From Comamonas sp. GB3 AK4-5 (GTDB lineage: Bacteria; Pseudomonadota; Gammaproteobacteria; Burkholderiales; Burkholderiaceae_C): a stretch of 64,000 nucleotides of DNA. The notes beneath the pieces are model-generated. The model was not told the origin of the DNA. It did not search any database and saw only the letters and a list, made by a program, of their open reading frames with translations. Each line of letters opens with the position of its first letter. The first letter of the stretch is position 1. Positions 24,809 through 34,462 of this stretch are shown one piece after another. A program made the position numbers and the translations under genes. Location: positions 3,348,001 to 3,412,000 of the forward strand of contig NZ_CP166730.1 of NCBI RefSeq assembly GCF_041320665.1, written 5' to 3'.

Positions 24809-26224
24809 TTACAGCGAGTAGTACATATCGTACTCAACGGGGTGCACGGCCTGGCGCAGGCGGGTCACTTCACCCATCTTCAGCTCGATGTAGGCATCGA
24901 TCATGGCATCGCTGAACACACCACCCTTGGTCAGGAAGGCGCGGTCGGCATCCAGCGCTTCCAGGGCCTGGTCCAGGCTGTGGCACACGGTGGGCACCAG
25001 CTTGTCTTCTTCCGGAGGCAGATGGTAGAGGTCCTTGGTGGCGGCTTCGCCGGGGTGGATCTTGTTTTCCACACCGTCCAGGCCTGCCATCAGCAGCGCG
25101 GCAAAACCCAGGTAGGGGTTCATCAGCGGATCGGGGAAGCGGGCTTCCACGCGGCGGCCCTTGGGGTTGCTCACGTAGGGGATGCGGATGGAGGCGGAGC
25201 GGTTCTTGGCCGAGTAGGCCAGCTTCACCGGGGCTTCAAAGCCGGGCACCAGGCGCTTGTACGAGTTGGTACCAGGGTTGGTGATGGCATTCAGGGCACG
25301 GGCGTGCTTGATGATGCCGCCGATGTAGTACAGCGCGAAGTCGGACAGGCCGGCATAGCCGTCGCCGGCGAACAGATTCTTGCCATCCTTCCACACGGAC
25401 TGGTGCACATGCATGCCGGAGCCGTTGTCGCCCGAGTAAGGCTTGGGCATGAAGGTCGCGGTCTTGCCGTAGGTGTTGGCCACGTTCCAGATCACGTACT
25501 TTTGCAGCTGGGTCCAGTCGGCGCGCTCCACCAGGGTGGAGAAGCGGGTGCCCAGTTCGTTCTGGCCTGCACCGCCCACTTCGTGGTGAAACACTTCGAC
25601 AGGAATGCCCAGGGATTCCAGGATCAGCGACATTTCGGCGCGCATATCCTGGGTGCTGTCGACCGGGGGCACGGGGAAATAGCCACCCTTGGTGCGCGGA
25701 CGGTGGCCGCGGTTGCCACCTTCAAACTTGGTGCCGGTGTTCCACGGTGCTTCGTACTCTTCGATTTCGAAGAAGGGGTTGTGTGGCTCGACGCCCCAGC
25801 GCACGCCGTCGAAGATGAAGAATTCGGGTTCGGGACCGAAGTAAGCGGTGTCGCCCAGGCCCGAGGCCTTCAGATAGGCTTCGGCGCGCTTGGCCACCGA
25901 GCGGGGATCGCGGTCGTAGGCCTTGCCGTCACCGGGCTCGATCACATCGCACTGCAGAATCAGCGTGGTTTCTTCAAAGAAGGGGTCGATGTTGGCGGTG
26001 TTGGGATCGGGCATCAGCAGCATGTCCGAAGCTTCAATGCCCTTCCAGCCTGCGACCGACGAGCCGTCGAAGGCGTGGCCCGACATGAACTTGTCTTCAT
26101 CAAAGTGCGACAGGGGCACGGTCACGTGCTGTTCCTTGCCACGGGTATCGGTGAAGCGCAGGTCGACGAACTTGACGTCGTTTTCCTCCACCATGTTCAT
26201 CACGTCTGCAACGGTCTTAGCCAT
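24809..26224 (-). CDS. glnA: type I glutamine synthetase
   Basis: A 471-residue enzyme that makes glutamine from glutamate, ammonia and ATP; it assembles as a dodecamer. Landmarks: '[20 protein letters not shown]' at the start, '[20 protein letters not shown]' (substrate loop), '[10 protein letters not shown]' (metal-binding Glu), '[13 protein letters not shown]', '[20 protein letters not shown]' (His of the glutamate site) and '[20 protein letters not shown]'. '[10 protein letters not shown]' at about residue 400 carries the Tyr that is adenylylated by GlnE, so the enzyme is of the GSI-beta type. A sigma-54 promoter and NtrC sites lie upstream. The ATG at 26224 gives the standard 'MAKTVADVM' start. 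Confidence 0.98.
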   Translation of the reverse strand: MAKTVADVMNMVEENDVKFVDLRFTDTRGKEQHVTVPLSHFDEDKFMSGHAFDGSSVAGWKGIEASDMLLMPDPNTANIDPFFEETTLILQCDVIEPGDGKAYDRDPRSVAKRAEAYLKASGLGDTAYFGPEPEFFIFDGVRWGVEPHNPFFEIEEYEAPWNTGTKFEGGNRGHRPRTKGGYFPVPPVDSTQDMRAEMSLILESLGIPVEVFHHEVGGAGQNELGTRFSTLVERADWTQLQKYVIWNVANTYGKTATFMPKPYSGDNGSGMHVHQSVWKDGKNLFAGDGYAGLSDFALYYIGGIIKHARALNAITNPGTNSYKRLVPGFEAPVKLAYSAKNRSASIRIPYVSNPKGRRVEARFPDPLMNPYLGFAALLMAGLDGVENKIHPGEAATKDLYHLPPEEDKLVPTVCHSLDQALEALDADRAFLTKGGVFSDAMIDAYIELKMGEVTRLRQAVHPVEYDMYYSL

Positions 26225-26270
26225 CAGGTCTCTCCTGGAAAAGCGCTTGGTAAATGTACGGGGGATGTAA

Positions 26271-26286
26271 AGCAGAATGCGTGCCA
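26271..26286 (-). promoter_or_regulatory. sigma-54 (-24/-12) promoter of glnA
   Basis: Minus strand: TGGCACG-CATT-CTGCT. It fits the consensus TGGCACG-N4-TTGCW with the invariant GG and GC exactly ten bases apart. Transcription would begin near 26260, leaving a leader of about 36 nt before the glnA ATG. Confidence 0.8.
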
Positions 26287-26395
26287 GCTTGCACGACCCT
26301 GGGATGCACCCAGGGGTCCGCCGCAGCACATGGCAGCAGACCGGGCAATCACCAAAGCGGTGCAATCTGGCGCTTTTTCACAAGGCGAAAAGCAA

Positions 26396-26411
26396 TGCAC
26401 CAATTTAGCGC
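26396..26411 (-). promoter_or_regulatory. second, weaker NtrC site
   Basis: TGCACC-AATT-TAGCGC keeps one perfect half-site of the NtrC consensus. Its centre is about 21 bp (two helical turns) from the strong site, the arrangement needed for cooperative binding of NtrC dimers. Confidence 0.6.
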
Positions 26412-26416
26412 TCAAC

Positions 26417-26433
26417 TGCACCATATTGGTGTA
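26417..26433 (-). promoter_or_regulatory. strong NtrC binding site upstream of glnA
   Basis: TGCACC-ATAT-TGGTGTA matches the NtrC consensus TGCACY-N4-TRGTGCA almost completely. It lies about 165 bp upstream of the predicted sigma-54 start site, a typical enhancer distance. Confidence 0.85.
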
Positions 26434-26537
26434 ATCAGGCCAAACCAAGGCCCAGGCCTGACATCCATCGCCCGCAAGTGTAGCTGTGCGGACTGTGGTT
26501 TTGTCGCTGCGGGCACAGGATTCCCATGCGCTGAAGA

Positions 26538-27380
26538 CTATGCGCCGTGCGCACCAACTTCCACTGGGGCCGCATACCCCTGCCGCGCCTGCTGGCGCAG
26601 CTGCTCCAGCGCGGCCAGGCAAAAATGCGCAAACCACAGTGAGGAGAAGGCCAGCACCAGGGCGTAAATCCAGATGGCCAGCGGCACCAGCAGCCAGAAC
26701 AGCGCCACAAACAGCACGCCCGAGGCCCACACCACACTGGGTGCAGCGCCCAGCACCCCGCACACCACCCCCATGAGCAGCAGCGACATGCGATGGCGGG
26801 CAAACAATGCCTGGCGCTCGGCCTGGCTAGCATGCTCGGCCAATGCATCAAAGGCCATGACACGGTAGGTCAACCAGCCCCAAATCAATGGCGGCAACAC
26901 CAGCACCAGCGGCGGAATCAGCCACAGCGGAATGCTGAGCACCAGCAGCAGCAAGGCCGCCGACGTGGAACCCACGGCCCAGGCCAGAGACTGCCACCAG
27001 GGAGCCCCCTGCTTGCGCTCCAGCGTGGGAAAGCGCCGCTCGGCCACCCAGGCCACCAACTGGGGCGTCATGAACAGGGACACCAGCATCAACACCAGCA
27101 GCACCAGGACCGCAGAGCTCACCAGCACCAGCAGCATGGCGGCAAACCAATCCACGCCCCAACCCCAGCCTTGCTGCTGCAGCCAATCCCATACGCGCCC
27201 CAGCCAGCTCACGCCTTCCAGGCTTTGCACGGTCCATTGCAAGGCCGGTTGCCAGAACAGCCAGGACAGCAGCATGGCCAAGACGGCCATCAACAGCAGG
27301 GGCAACAAAGACCAGGCCACGACCTTGCGGTGCAGGCAATGGCCCAGGGCGCGGGCCAAGGAGGTGAACAACAAATGCAT
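26538..27380 (-). CDS. EI24-domain membrane protein
   Basis: A 280-residue protein with about six hydrophobic segments, among them 'VAWSLLPLLLMAVLAMLLSW', 'AMLLVLVSSAVLVLLVLMLV' and 'WLIPPLVLVLPPLIWGWLTY'. The motif 'LIWGWLTYRVMAFDALAEHA' is characteristic of the EI24 family, which includes the sulfate permease CysZ. Transport of sulfate or another anion is possible, but no cys genes are nearby. It lies upstream of glnA in the same direction but is separated from it by the sigma-54 promoter region, so it is probably independent. An ATG at 27380 is preferred; another lies four codons upstream. Confidence 0.82.
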   Translation of the reverse strand: MHLLFTSLARALGHCLHRKVVAWSLLPLLLMAVLAMLLSWLFWQPALQWTVQSLEGVSWLGRVWDWLQQQGWGWGVDWFAAMLLVLVSSAVLVLLVLMLVSLFMTPQLVAWVAERRFPTLERKQGAPWWQSLAWAVGSTSAALLLLVLSIPLWLIPPLVLVLPPLIWGWLTYRVMAFDALAEHASQAERQALFARHRMSLLLMGVVCGVLGAAPSVVWASGVLFVALFWLLVPLAIWIYALVLAFSSLWFAHFCLAALEQLRQQARQGYAAPVEVGAHGA

Positions 27381-27420
27381 GCCCGCCAGCATAGCGCCAG
27401 CCCGCCCCTGCCCGGTGCGC

Positions 27421-27692
27421 TCAGAGCGTGTTCACGATCTCTACGCAGGCGCGTTGAAGCGCAATCGGGATGAGTTCGAGCCGATGGGGCGCAGCTTGCA
27501 CCGGGGTGCAAGCAAGCTTCAGCGCGAAGAAATCGCCCGATTTCGCTCCAACCCGAAGGGCCAGTGCCTTTGCGGGCGGTCTACGTCGTTGCGAATCCTC
27601 GCAATAGCACAGCTATTGCTGCGGTATCGCGCCTTGTATCCCATCCCGCAAAGACGCTGGCGCGTCGCGAGGAGATTACGAACACGCTCTCA
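27421..27692. mobile_element. MITE-like element with 21-bp terminal inverted repeats
   Basis: The ends TCAGAGCGTGTTCACGATCT(C) and, reversed, TGAGAGCGTGTTCGTAATCT(C) match at 17 of 21 positions and bracket about 270 bp. No transposase frame fits inside. Internal short palindromes occur (TTGCACCGGGGTGCAA; GCAATAGC...GCTATTGC). It lies between the EI24 and sterol-desaturase genes, and its right end supplies the stop codon of the latter. A solo end-like copy is at 20293-20320. A non-autonomous transposon is inferred; no target duplication is evident. Confidence 0.6.
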
Positions 27693-28676
27693 GGCCCGGT
27701 TCACCAGGCGCAGCAGGCCTTTCCATTGCTGGTCCCAAAAGCCCCGCCCATAGTCGCGCAACTGGCCTGCGGCATTGGGCTGGACCTGGTCGCGCACGCC
27801 CGTGGGGTCCCAGCGCAGCTCGAAGTTGGCCGTGCCCCACAGCATGTCCCACCAGGGCAGCAGCACGCCGAAGTTGTTGCCACGGGCCTTGCGGTTGCGC
27901 ACCGAGACCTGGGCCTCGTGGCCTATGCCTATGGTGTGGTGACGGCGGTGAAAGCGCGGGCTGACCCACAGGCGCTCGCCCACGCTGCCAAACCACAGGC
28001 GCAAATTGGCATGCTGAAAGCTCTCGCTCAACTGGGTCAGCGCCACCAGCAGCACAAACTGCGCGGGCTGCACGCCAATCAGCTGGGCCACGATGACGAT
28101 GATGCTGTCGCGCACCACATCATCCAGCAGGTGGTTGCGGTTGTCGCTCCACATGGTCATCTGCCGCTGCGAGTGGTGCAGCGCATGCAGCTTCCACCAC
28201 CAGCCCCAGCTGTGCTGGCCCCGGTGAATCCAGTAATCCACCAGATCAAACACCAGCAGATAGAGGATGAAGCTGACCCAGGCCAGATCGGTCACGCCCG
28301 GCCACAGGTCTTCCAGCTGCAAGCTGGGCATGCCCCAGACATGCAAGTGCCCGAACAAGGCGTTCCAGATCGGATCCAGGGCAAAGAACAGCCCCAGGCG
28401 AAACAGCCCCAGGCGGTGCACCAGGGTGTAGAGCACATCCACGCGCACGGACTGGTGGTCGGTCACCGCCTCCACGGGTCGCCAGCGCTGCAGCGGGCCA
28501 ATCACCAGCACCAGCACCACCAGCTGAATCAGCCCCACCAGCAACCAGCCGGTGGCATCAAAGGCATCCTCCATCCAACTGGCCATGCCCAGGTGGTAGA
28601 GCGCCGGCTGAACCACGCCCTCATACAGGCCTTGCTGGGCCTGGCCAAACCATTGGGACAATGTTTCCCACACCAT
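27690..28676 (-). CDS. sterol desaturase / fatty acid hydroxylase family protein
   Basis: A 328-residue di-iron membrane enzyme. Histidine clusters are 'HRGQH' (HxxxH), 'HALHH' (HxxHH) and 'RRHHTIGIGHE', within 'DYWIHRGQHSWGWWWKLHAL' and 'FHRRHHTIG'. Several membrane segments lie in the first 150 residues, including 'LLVGLIQLVVLVLVIGPL'. The family hydroxylates or desaturates sterols, carotenoids or lipid chains; the substrate here is unknown. The start follows the stop of the polysaccharide deacetylase gene with a 1-bp gap, so translation is coupled. The stop codon lies in the terminal repeat of the MITE-like element, so insertion may have changed the original C-terminus. Confidence 0.88.
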   Translation of the reverse strand: MVWETLSQWFGQAQQGLYEGVVQPALYHLGMASWMEDAFDATGWLLVGLIQLVVLVLVIGPLQRWRPVEAVTDHQSVRVDVLYTLVHRLGLFRLGLFFALDPIWNALFGHLHVWGMPSLQLEDLWPGVTDLAWVSFILYLLVFDLVDYWIHRGQHSWGWWWKLHALHHSQRQMTMWSDNRNHLLDDVVRDSIIVIVAQLIGVQPAQFVLLVALTQLSESFQHANLRLWFGSVGERLWVSPRFHRRHHTIGIGHEAQVSVRNRKARGNNFGVLLPWWDMLWGTANFELRWDPTGVRDQVQPNAAGQLRDYGRGFWDQQWKGLLRLVNRA

Positions 28677-28677
28677 G

Positions 28678-29529
28678 TCATTCCTTCACTGCGGCAGCGC
28701 CCGCATGGGCCTGCACCCAGGCGCGCAAGTCGGAGTGCGTATCCAGGGTGCGAAAACAAAATCCCTTGGCCTGCAGGCCCACAATCAAGGGCTCCAGCAC
28801 GGCCGGTGCCCAAGGGTCTTTGCGCGACCAGATGCCTAGGTGGGCCAGCAGCACATCGCCCGGGCGAATGCGCGCCAGCGCCTGCTGCAGCAAGGCCTGG
28901 TTGCTGAATTTTTCGCTGGACAGCTCATCGCCCAGAAAGCCCGCCGGCGACCAGCCCACATGCTTGAAGCCACAGGCCTCGGCCGCCTGCAAGAGCTGGG
29001 GCGAGGTCTTGCCGCCCGGTGCCCGCCACAGCGGCAGCGGCGCCTGGCCTGTGGTCTGGCGCAGCCAGTCGCTGGACTTGCGAATTTCCGCGCAGTACTG
29101 GGCCGCGCTCATGGTCGTGGCCTGCTCTTTGTTGGGCCCTTGCGAGGGGCGCACGCGAAAGCTGGGTGCAGCCGCCGTGCCCTGGTCACCACGCCAGTAG
29201 ACATGGTCCCAGGTGTGGCTGGCAAAGCGGTGGCCTTCCTTGGCCCTGGCCTGCCACCAGGGTGCCCAATGCTGGCCCAGGCTGCCATCGCCTTGCTGCG
29301 TGGCCTCGTTGGCGACAAAGAAGGTAACGCGCACCTGGTGGCGGCGCAGCACATCGGCCACCAGATCGGCCACGCCCATGTGGCCGGTGTCGAAGGTCAA
29401 ATAGACTGGCTTGTCGCAGTCTTTGACGTCTTTAGGGGCTACAGCGCCCGCCCTATCTGCATAAGCAGCTATGCAAAACGCAGCACCCGCCAGCATGGCA
29501 ACGCGGGCGACATATCGGTAGGTGGCCAT
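28678..29529 (-). CDS. exported polysaccharide deacetylase (NodB type)
   Basis: A 283-residue protein with a signal peptide ('VAMLAGAAFCIAAYA', cut near residue 24-29). The NodB motifs are 'YLTFDTGHMG' (motif 1, with Thr in place of the second Asp), 'FASHTWDHVYW' (motif 2, H-x3-H) and 'WRAPGGKT' (motif 3). The C-terminal 'IRPGDVLLAHLG' provides the last His. Such enzymes remove N-acetyl groups from cell-wall or surface polysaccharides. The start at 29529 follows GGAGGG. The codons for 'CIAAYADRAGA' coincide with an ATAGCT-type repeat. It is coupled to the sterol-desaturase gene downstream and follows the beta-propeller gene by 28 bp. Confidence 0.86.
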   Translation of the reverse strand: MATYRYVARVAMLAGAAFCIAAYADRAGAVAPKDVKDCDKPVYLTFDTGHMGVADLVADVLRRHQVRVTFFVANEATQQGDGSLGQHWAPWWQARAKEGHRFASHTWDHVYWRGDQGTAAAPSFRVRPSQGPNKEQATTMSAAQYCAEIRKSSDWLRQTTGQAPLPLWRAPGGKTSPQLLQAAEACGFKHVGWSPAGFLGDELSSEKFSNQALLQQALARIRPGDVLLAHLGIWSRKDPWAPAVLEPLIVGLQAKGFCFRTLDTHSDLRAWVQAHAGAAAVKE

Positions 29530-29557
29530 GCACCCTCCTCTCGCAGACTCTGCGGGT

Positions 29558-30622
29558 TCAACGTGGCGAGTGGGCCAGGGTCCACACGCCATGTGGCGAC
29601 TTGCCCACCTTGACCTGGCGAACCACTTTTTTCTCCACCATGTCGATGACGCTGAGCTTGCGTGCCCAGCGCGAGGACAGATAGATATAGCGGCGGTCCG
29701 TGGTCACGTCCATGCAGTCCGGGCCGCCCGGTGCCGGGTAGTTGTCCGCCACGGTGTGGCTGAGCATATCGATCTTGCTGATGGTGTTGGCCACGCGGTT
29801 GCTCACCAGCAGGTGACGGCTATCGCCCAGAGCGCGGAAAGCGTGCGCGCCCTTGCCCGTGGGGATTTGCCCCACCCGCTTGGCCGGCGTGGCCGCAGCG
29901 CCCGGGGTGATGCTGAACACCTCGACGCCATCGCTGCCGGTCAGGCCGATAAAGATGAACTTGCCGTCCGGGCTGCCATACAGATCGGCCGGCATGGTGC
30001 CCGTGGGCACGCGCCACAGCAGCTTTTGCGTGGCGATGTCGATGGCCACCAGCTCATCGCTGTCCTGCATGGTGGAGTAGATGGTGGTGCTCTTGGCGTC
30101 GATCCACAGGTGGCTGGGCGTCTTGCCGGTGCTGATGCGCTGCACCAGCTGCGGGTTGCTGCCATCCCAGCGGTAGATGTCCACATGGTTCAAGCGGTTG
30201 GCCGCAGTGACGAACCACTTCATGTCCGGCGAGAAGCGCAGGTGATAGGGATCGACAATGTCGCGCACGGTGCGCTGGATGGCGGCCGTGCGGGGGTCGA
30301 CAAAGGTCAGCGAGTCGCCCGTGGCATTGGCCACGATGATGGATTTCTCATCCGGCGTCAGATACAGGTGGTGCGGCTCCTTGCCCGTGGGCAGGCGCGC
30401 GGTCTCGGCCCAGGTGTTGGGGTCGATGACGCTGATGGTGGCGTCCAGCGAGTTGAGCACGAACACGGGCGGCAGTTTGGCACCCGCAGCGGCGGCGGGT
30501 GCAGACGCGGGCGTGCCTGCTGCCCCGGTGGCTGCGGCCCCTGGAAGTGCGGCCAGGGCCGGGGAAGAGATTGCACCCAGCAGCCACGACAGGCTTTGAC
30601 GTTTGGAACGAGAGACCACCAC
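29558..30622 (-). CDS. exported YncE-like beta-propeller protein
   Basis: About 354 residues. After a signal region ('LSWLLGAISSPALAALPG') and an Ala/Pro linker come repeated blades such as 'PPVFVLNSLDATISVIDPNT', 'PDEKSIIVANATGDSLTFVD', 'SPDMKWFVTAANRLNHVDIY' and 'RYIYLSSRWARKLSVIDMVE', the pattern of seven-bladed YncE or cytochrome-cd1-like propellers. No haem or catalytic motif is seen. It is probably a periplasmic binding or scaffold protein. The start is uncertain: GTG at 30622 is used here, because the 5' extension to 30706 lacks features. It is the first gene of an apparent operon with the deacetylase and the sterol desaturase. Confidence 0.78.
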   Translation of the reverse strand: MVVSRSKRQSLSWLLGAISSPALAALPGAAATGAAGTPASAPAAAAGAKLPPVFVLNSLDATISVIDPNTWAETARLPTGKEPHHLYLTPDEKSIIVANATGDSLTFVDPRTAAIQRTVRDIVDPYHLRFSPDMKWFVTAANRLNHVDIYRWDGSNPQLVQRISTGKTPSHLWIDAKSTTIYSTMQDSDELVAIDIATQKLLWRVPTGTMPADLYGSPDGKFIFIGLTGSDGVEVFSITPGAAATPAKRVGQIPTGKGAHAFRALGDSRHLLVSNRVANTISKIDMLSHTVADNYPAPGGPDCMDVTTDRRYIYLSSRWARKLSVIDMVEKKVVRQVKVGKSPHGVWTLAHSPR

Positions 30623-30961
30623 AGAGACACCACTTTCAAAAATGAGCCCGCAGTGTATGCCTGCTGTTACGACTTGGATACAAGCTTGAATGCATGACCC
30701 GGGCATCGCGCATTTTCACGACAGCGCAGCATTGCCCATGGTGCAGCACACCGCCGCGCAGCGCCATGCGGCGGGCAATGCCAATGGCGTCAAAACAGGC
30801 AAGTATTCTGCATTTATAGCTACCAATTAAATAGCATCAATCGCCTATGCATGGCGACTTTCAAAGCCCTTCTTGGCTTAAATCACCAACACAGCAGCAC
30901 AGGCCGCTCACTTTTTGCTATACGCACCCAAGCTGCGGTGGATCGGCACCACAGCGGGCAC

Positions 30962-30985
30962 AAAAAAAGCCCCTTGCGGGGCTTT
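30962..30985 (-). terminator. rho-independent terminator after the phosphoribosyltransferase gene
   Basis: Minus strand: AAAGCCCC-GCAA-GGGGCTTT followed by TTTT. The stem is perfect and the T-run is clear. It ends the long minus-strand housekeeping run, about 20 bp after the stop. Confidence 0.88.
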
Positions 30986-31003
30986 CAGCATGAGGCCAGA
31001 GGC

Positions 31004-31528
31004 TCAGACCTTCCACTTCTCCAGCAGCTTGGCCGGAGTCAGATTGTCGTAGTTCTCGAAGGGCTGGTGAATCCATGGATTCGTGGGCAGATCTTCCACC
31101 GAGTAGTCGGCGTGGAAGGTCGACAGGCCCTTGGTCCAGACCACGGCGGTGCGCAGCTCGGTGATCGGGGGGTAGTTGTCCTTGAGCATCTTGACCACGG
31201 CATTCAGCGTCACGCCGGAATCGGCCAGATCGTCCACCAGCAGCACACGGCCGGCGATCTCGCCCTTGGGCGTGGCGATGAAACGGCCGATGTCCAGATG
31301 GCCACGCACCGTGCCGGCTTCGGCGCGGTAGGAGCTGGTGGACATGATGGCCAGGGGCTTGTCAAAAATGCGGCTCAGGATGTCACCGGGGCGCAGGCCG
31401 CCACGGGCCAGGCACAAAATGGTGTCGAACTCCCAGGCGGACTGGTGGATCTTGATGGCCAGCTTTTCAATCAGGCCGTGGTATTCGTCGTAGCTGACGT
31501 ACAGGTGCTTGCCGTCTTCAGTCAACAT
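31004..31528 (-). CDS. purine-type phosphoribosyltransferase
   Basis: A 174-residue PRTase. The PRPP-binding loop 'RVLLVDDLADSGVTL' is decisive. 'LCLARGGLRPGDILSRIFDK' near residue 45 supplies the PPi loop, and 'WIHQPFE' near the C-terminus is typical of Gpt/xanthine-hypoxanthine-type enzymes in this family. It probably salvages hypoxanthine, guanine or xanthine to the nucleotide. It follows purA by 52 bp in the same direction, placing purine salvage beside AMP synthesis. The start at 31528 ('MLTEDGKHLYVSYDEYH') is chosen over an in-frame extension lacking conservation. Confidence 0.88.
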   Translation of the reverse strand: MLTEDGKHLYVSYDEYHGLIEKLAIKIHQSAWEFDTILCLARGGLRPGDILSRIFDKPLAIMSTSSYRAEAGTVRGHLDIGRFIATPKGEIAGRVLLVDDLADSGVTLNAVVKMLKDNYPPITELRTAVVWTKGLSTFHADYSVEDLPTNPWIHQPFENYDNLTPAKLLEKWKV

Positions 31529-31580
31529 AAGGTTGGCTCCGGTATTTCGCGTGTTGAATGGTGAGAAGGTGCGCACCGCT

Positions 31581-32960
<1,380 letters not shown>

Positions 32961-32987
32961 CTATATCCGTTGAATTGGAAAAATGCC

Positions 32988-34142
32988 TCAGATGGCTTGT
33001 ACGACCCATTGCCCGGCACGCAGCACAAGCTCCCGATCGCAGTGGAATTCATCAACTTCGCTCCCATGGCCCGGCAGCACGCAGACCACGGTCTCGCCCT
33101 GGGCGCGCAAGGCTGCAATAGCCTGCGCCTGGCTGGCATCGCTGGCCCCCCAGGGGGCACGCACAGCGGCCTTGAGCGGCCGGTTGGGCACCACGGCCAC
33201 CAGCTGCTTGACGTCGAGCGAGAAACCGGCCGCAGGACGGTTGCGGCCAAACACGGCCCCCACCTCGTCATAGCGGCCGCCGCGCACCAGCGCATCGCTG
33301 GCACCCGGGGCATACACCGCATAGCGTGTGCCGCTGTAATAGTCATAGCCGCGCATATCGGCCAGGTCCACCGTCACCTGCACGCTTTGTGGCAACTGGG
33401 CGGCAAACCATTTGAGATGCTGGAGCACATGCTGGGTGCCGGGCACACGGGCCAGCACCTTCTCGGCCTCATCCAGCACGCTCACATCGCCATACAGCTG
33501 CAGCAAGGCCTGCAGGCCTTCGCGCGAAGCCTGGGGGAAGCTGCGGGTGATGGCGGCCAGGCTGGCGGCATCCTTGGCTGCCAGTGCCGTGTAGACACGC
33601 TGCAGCACGCTGGGATCCACCAGCACCCCTGCCAGCAGGCTGCGCACAATGCGCACATCCGCCAAATCCAGAATGAAGTGCCCCACCTGGGCGCTGTGCA
33701 GACAGGCCAGCGCCAGCTGCAGGGCTTCGAGGTCGGCTTCCGGGCCGGCATGGCCATAGATTTCCGCACCGAACTGCAGAGGCTCACGCGTGGCGCGGGG
33801 ACGGTCCGGCGTGGTGTGCAGCACAGGGCCGCAGTAGCACAGTCGGGTGACGCCCTGGCGGTTGAGCAGGTGGGCGTCGATGCGGGCCACCTGCTGCGTC
33901 GTGTCGGCGCGCAGGCCCAGCGTGCGGCCGGACAGCTGGTCCACCAGCTTGAACGTTTGCAGGCTGACCGCCTCACCCGAGCCGGTCAACAGCGACTCCA
34001 GGTACTCCAGCAACGGCGGCATGACCAATTCATACCCGTAGCTGCGAGCGGTGTCGAGCAGGCCTCGACGCAATTCCTCGATGTGCCGAGCCTCGGAAGG
34101 CAATACATCGGCGATGTGATCCGGCAGGACCCAAGCAGACAT
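32988..34142 (-). CDS. hisZ: ATP phosphoribosyltransferase regulatory subunit
   Basis: A 384-residue histidyl-tRNA-synthetase paralogue that activates short-form HisG in histidine synthesis. Class II synthetase-like motifs remain ('[20 protein letters not shown]', '[20 protein letters not shown]' and '[20 protein letters not shown]'), but the anticodon-binding domain is missing, and the C-terminal part '[20 protein letters not shown]' is short. The position between hflC/DUF2065 and purA is the standard betaproteobacterial arrangement and separates it from hisS, which is encoded 7.5 kb upstream in the same run. Confidence 0.94.
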   Translation of the reverse strand: MSAWVLPDHIADVLPSEARHIEELRRGLLDTARSYGYELVMPPLLEYLESLLTGSGEAVSLQTFKLVDQLSGRTLGLRADTTQQVARIDAHLLNRQGVTRLCYCGPVLHTTPDRPRATREPLQFGAEIYGHAGPEADLEALQLALACLHSAQVGHFILDLADVRIVRSLLAGVLVDPSVLQRVYTALAAKDAASLAAITRSFPQASREGLQALLQLYGDVSVLDEAEKVLARVPGTQHVLQHLKWFAAQLPQSVQVTVDLADMRGYDYYSGTRYAVYAPGASDALVRGGRYDEVGAVFGRNRPAAGFSLDVKQLVAVVPNRPLKAAVRAPWGASDASQAQAIAALRAQGETVVCVLPGHGSEVDEFHCDRELVLRAGQWVVQAI

Positions 34143-34235
34143 GGAAAAATGGAGAGGCTGTTAAAAAGGCGATTCTACCGGCTATCGCAGCCAGCACCTA
34201 TAAGCAGCGCCCGCAAGGCCTAGCCGGCACGCGAG

Positions 34236-34421
34236 TTATTGCAGCACCAGCAGCAGGAGCAGGCCAACTGCGATACCCAGCAAACCGAAGAAACGCAGCT
34301 GGCCGTCGCGCAGGGCCAGCATCTGGGTGAAAGCGCGGCGCCAGGCCGCAGGAAACAAAAAGGGGCCAAGCCCCTCGATCACCAGCACCAACGCCAGCGC
34401 CATCCACAACGAATCGGTCAT
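34236..34421 (-). CDS. DUF2065 small membrane protein
   Basis: A 61-residue protein with two membrane segments ('LWMALALVLVIEGLGPFLFP' and 'FFGLLGIAVGLLLLLVLQ'). The motif IEGLGPFLFP followed by 'WRRAFTQMLALRDGQLRFFG' defines DUF2065. The gene is regularly found between hflC and hisZ in betaproteobacteria, suggesting a link with the HflKC complex, but no role is established. ATG at 34421 ('MTDSLW') or at 34430 ('MESMTD') are both possible starts. Confidence 0.85.
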   Translation of the reverse strand: MTDSLWMALALVLVIEGLGPFLFPAAWRRAFTQMLALRDGQLRFFGLLGIAVGLLLLLVLQ

Positions 34422-34462
34422 GGATTCCATGGAAGGGGCTGGCGTGGGTGCATCACAAGGCC

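Noticed and set aside
27421..27692. The 270-bp element considered as a tRNA or small RNA gene because of TTCGAGCC and hairpins
   Set aside because: No acceptor stem or cloverleaf can be folded by eye. The long terminal inverted repeats fit a MITE-like element better.
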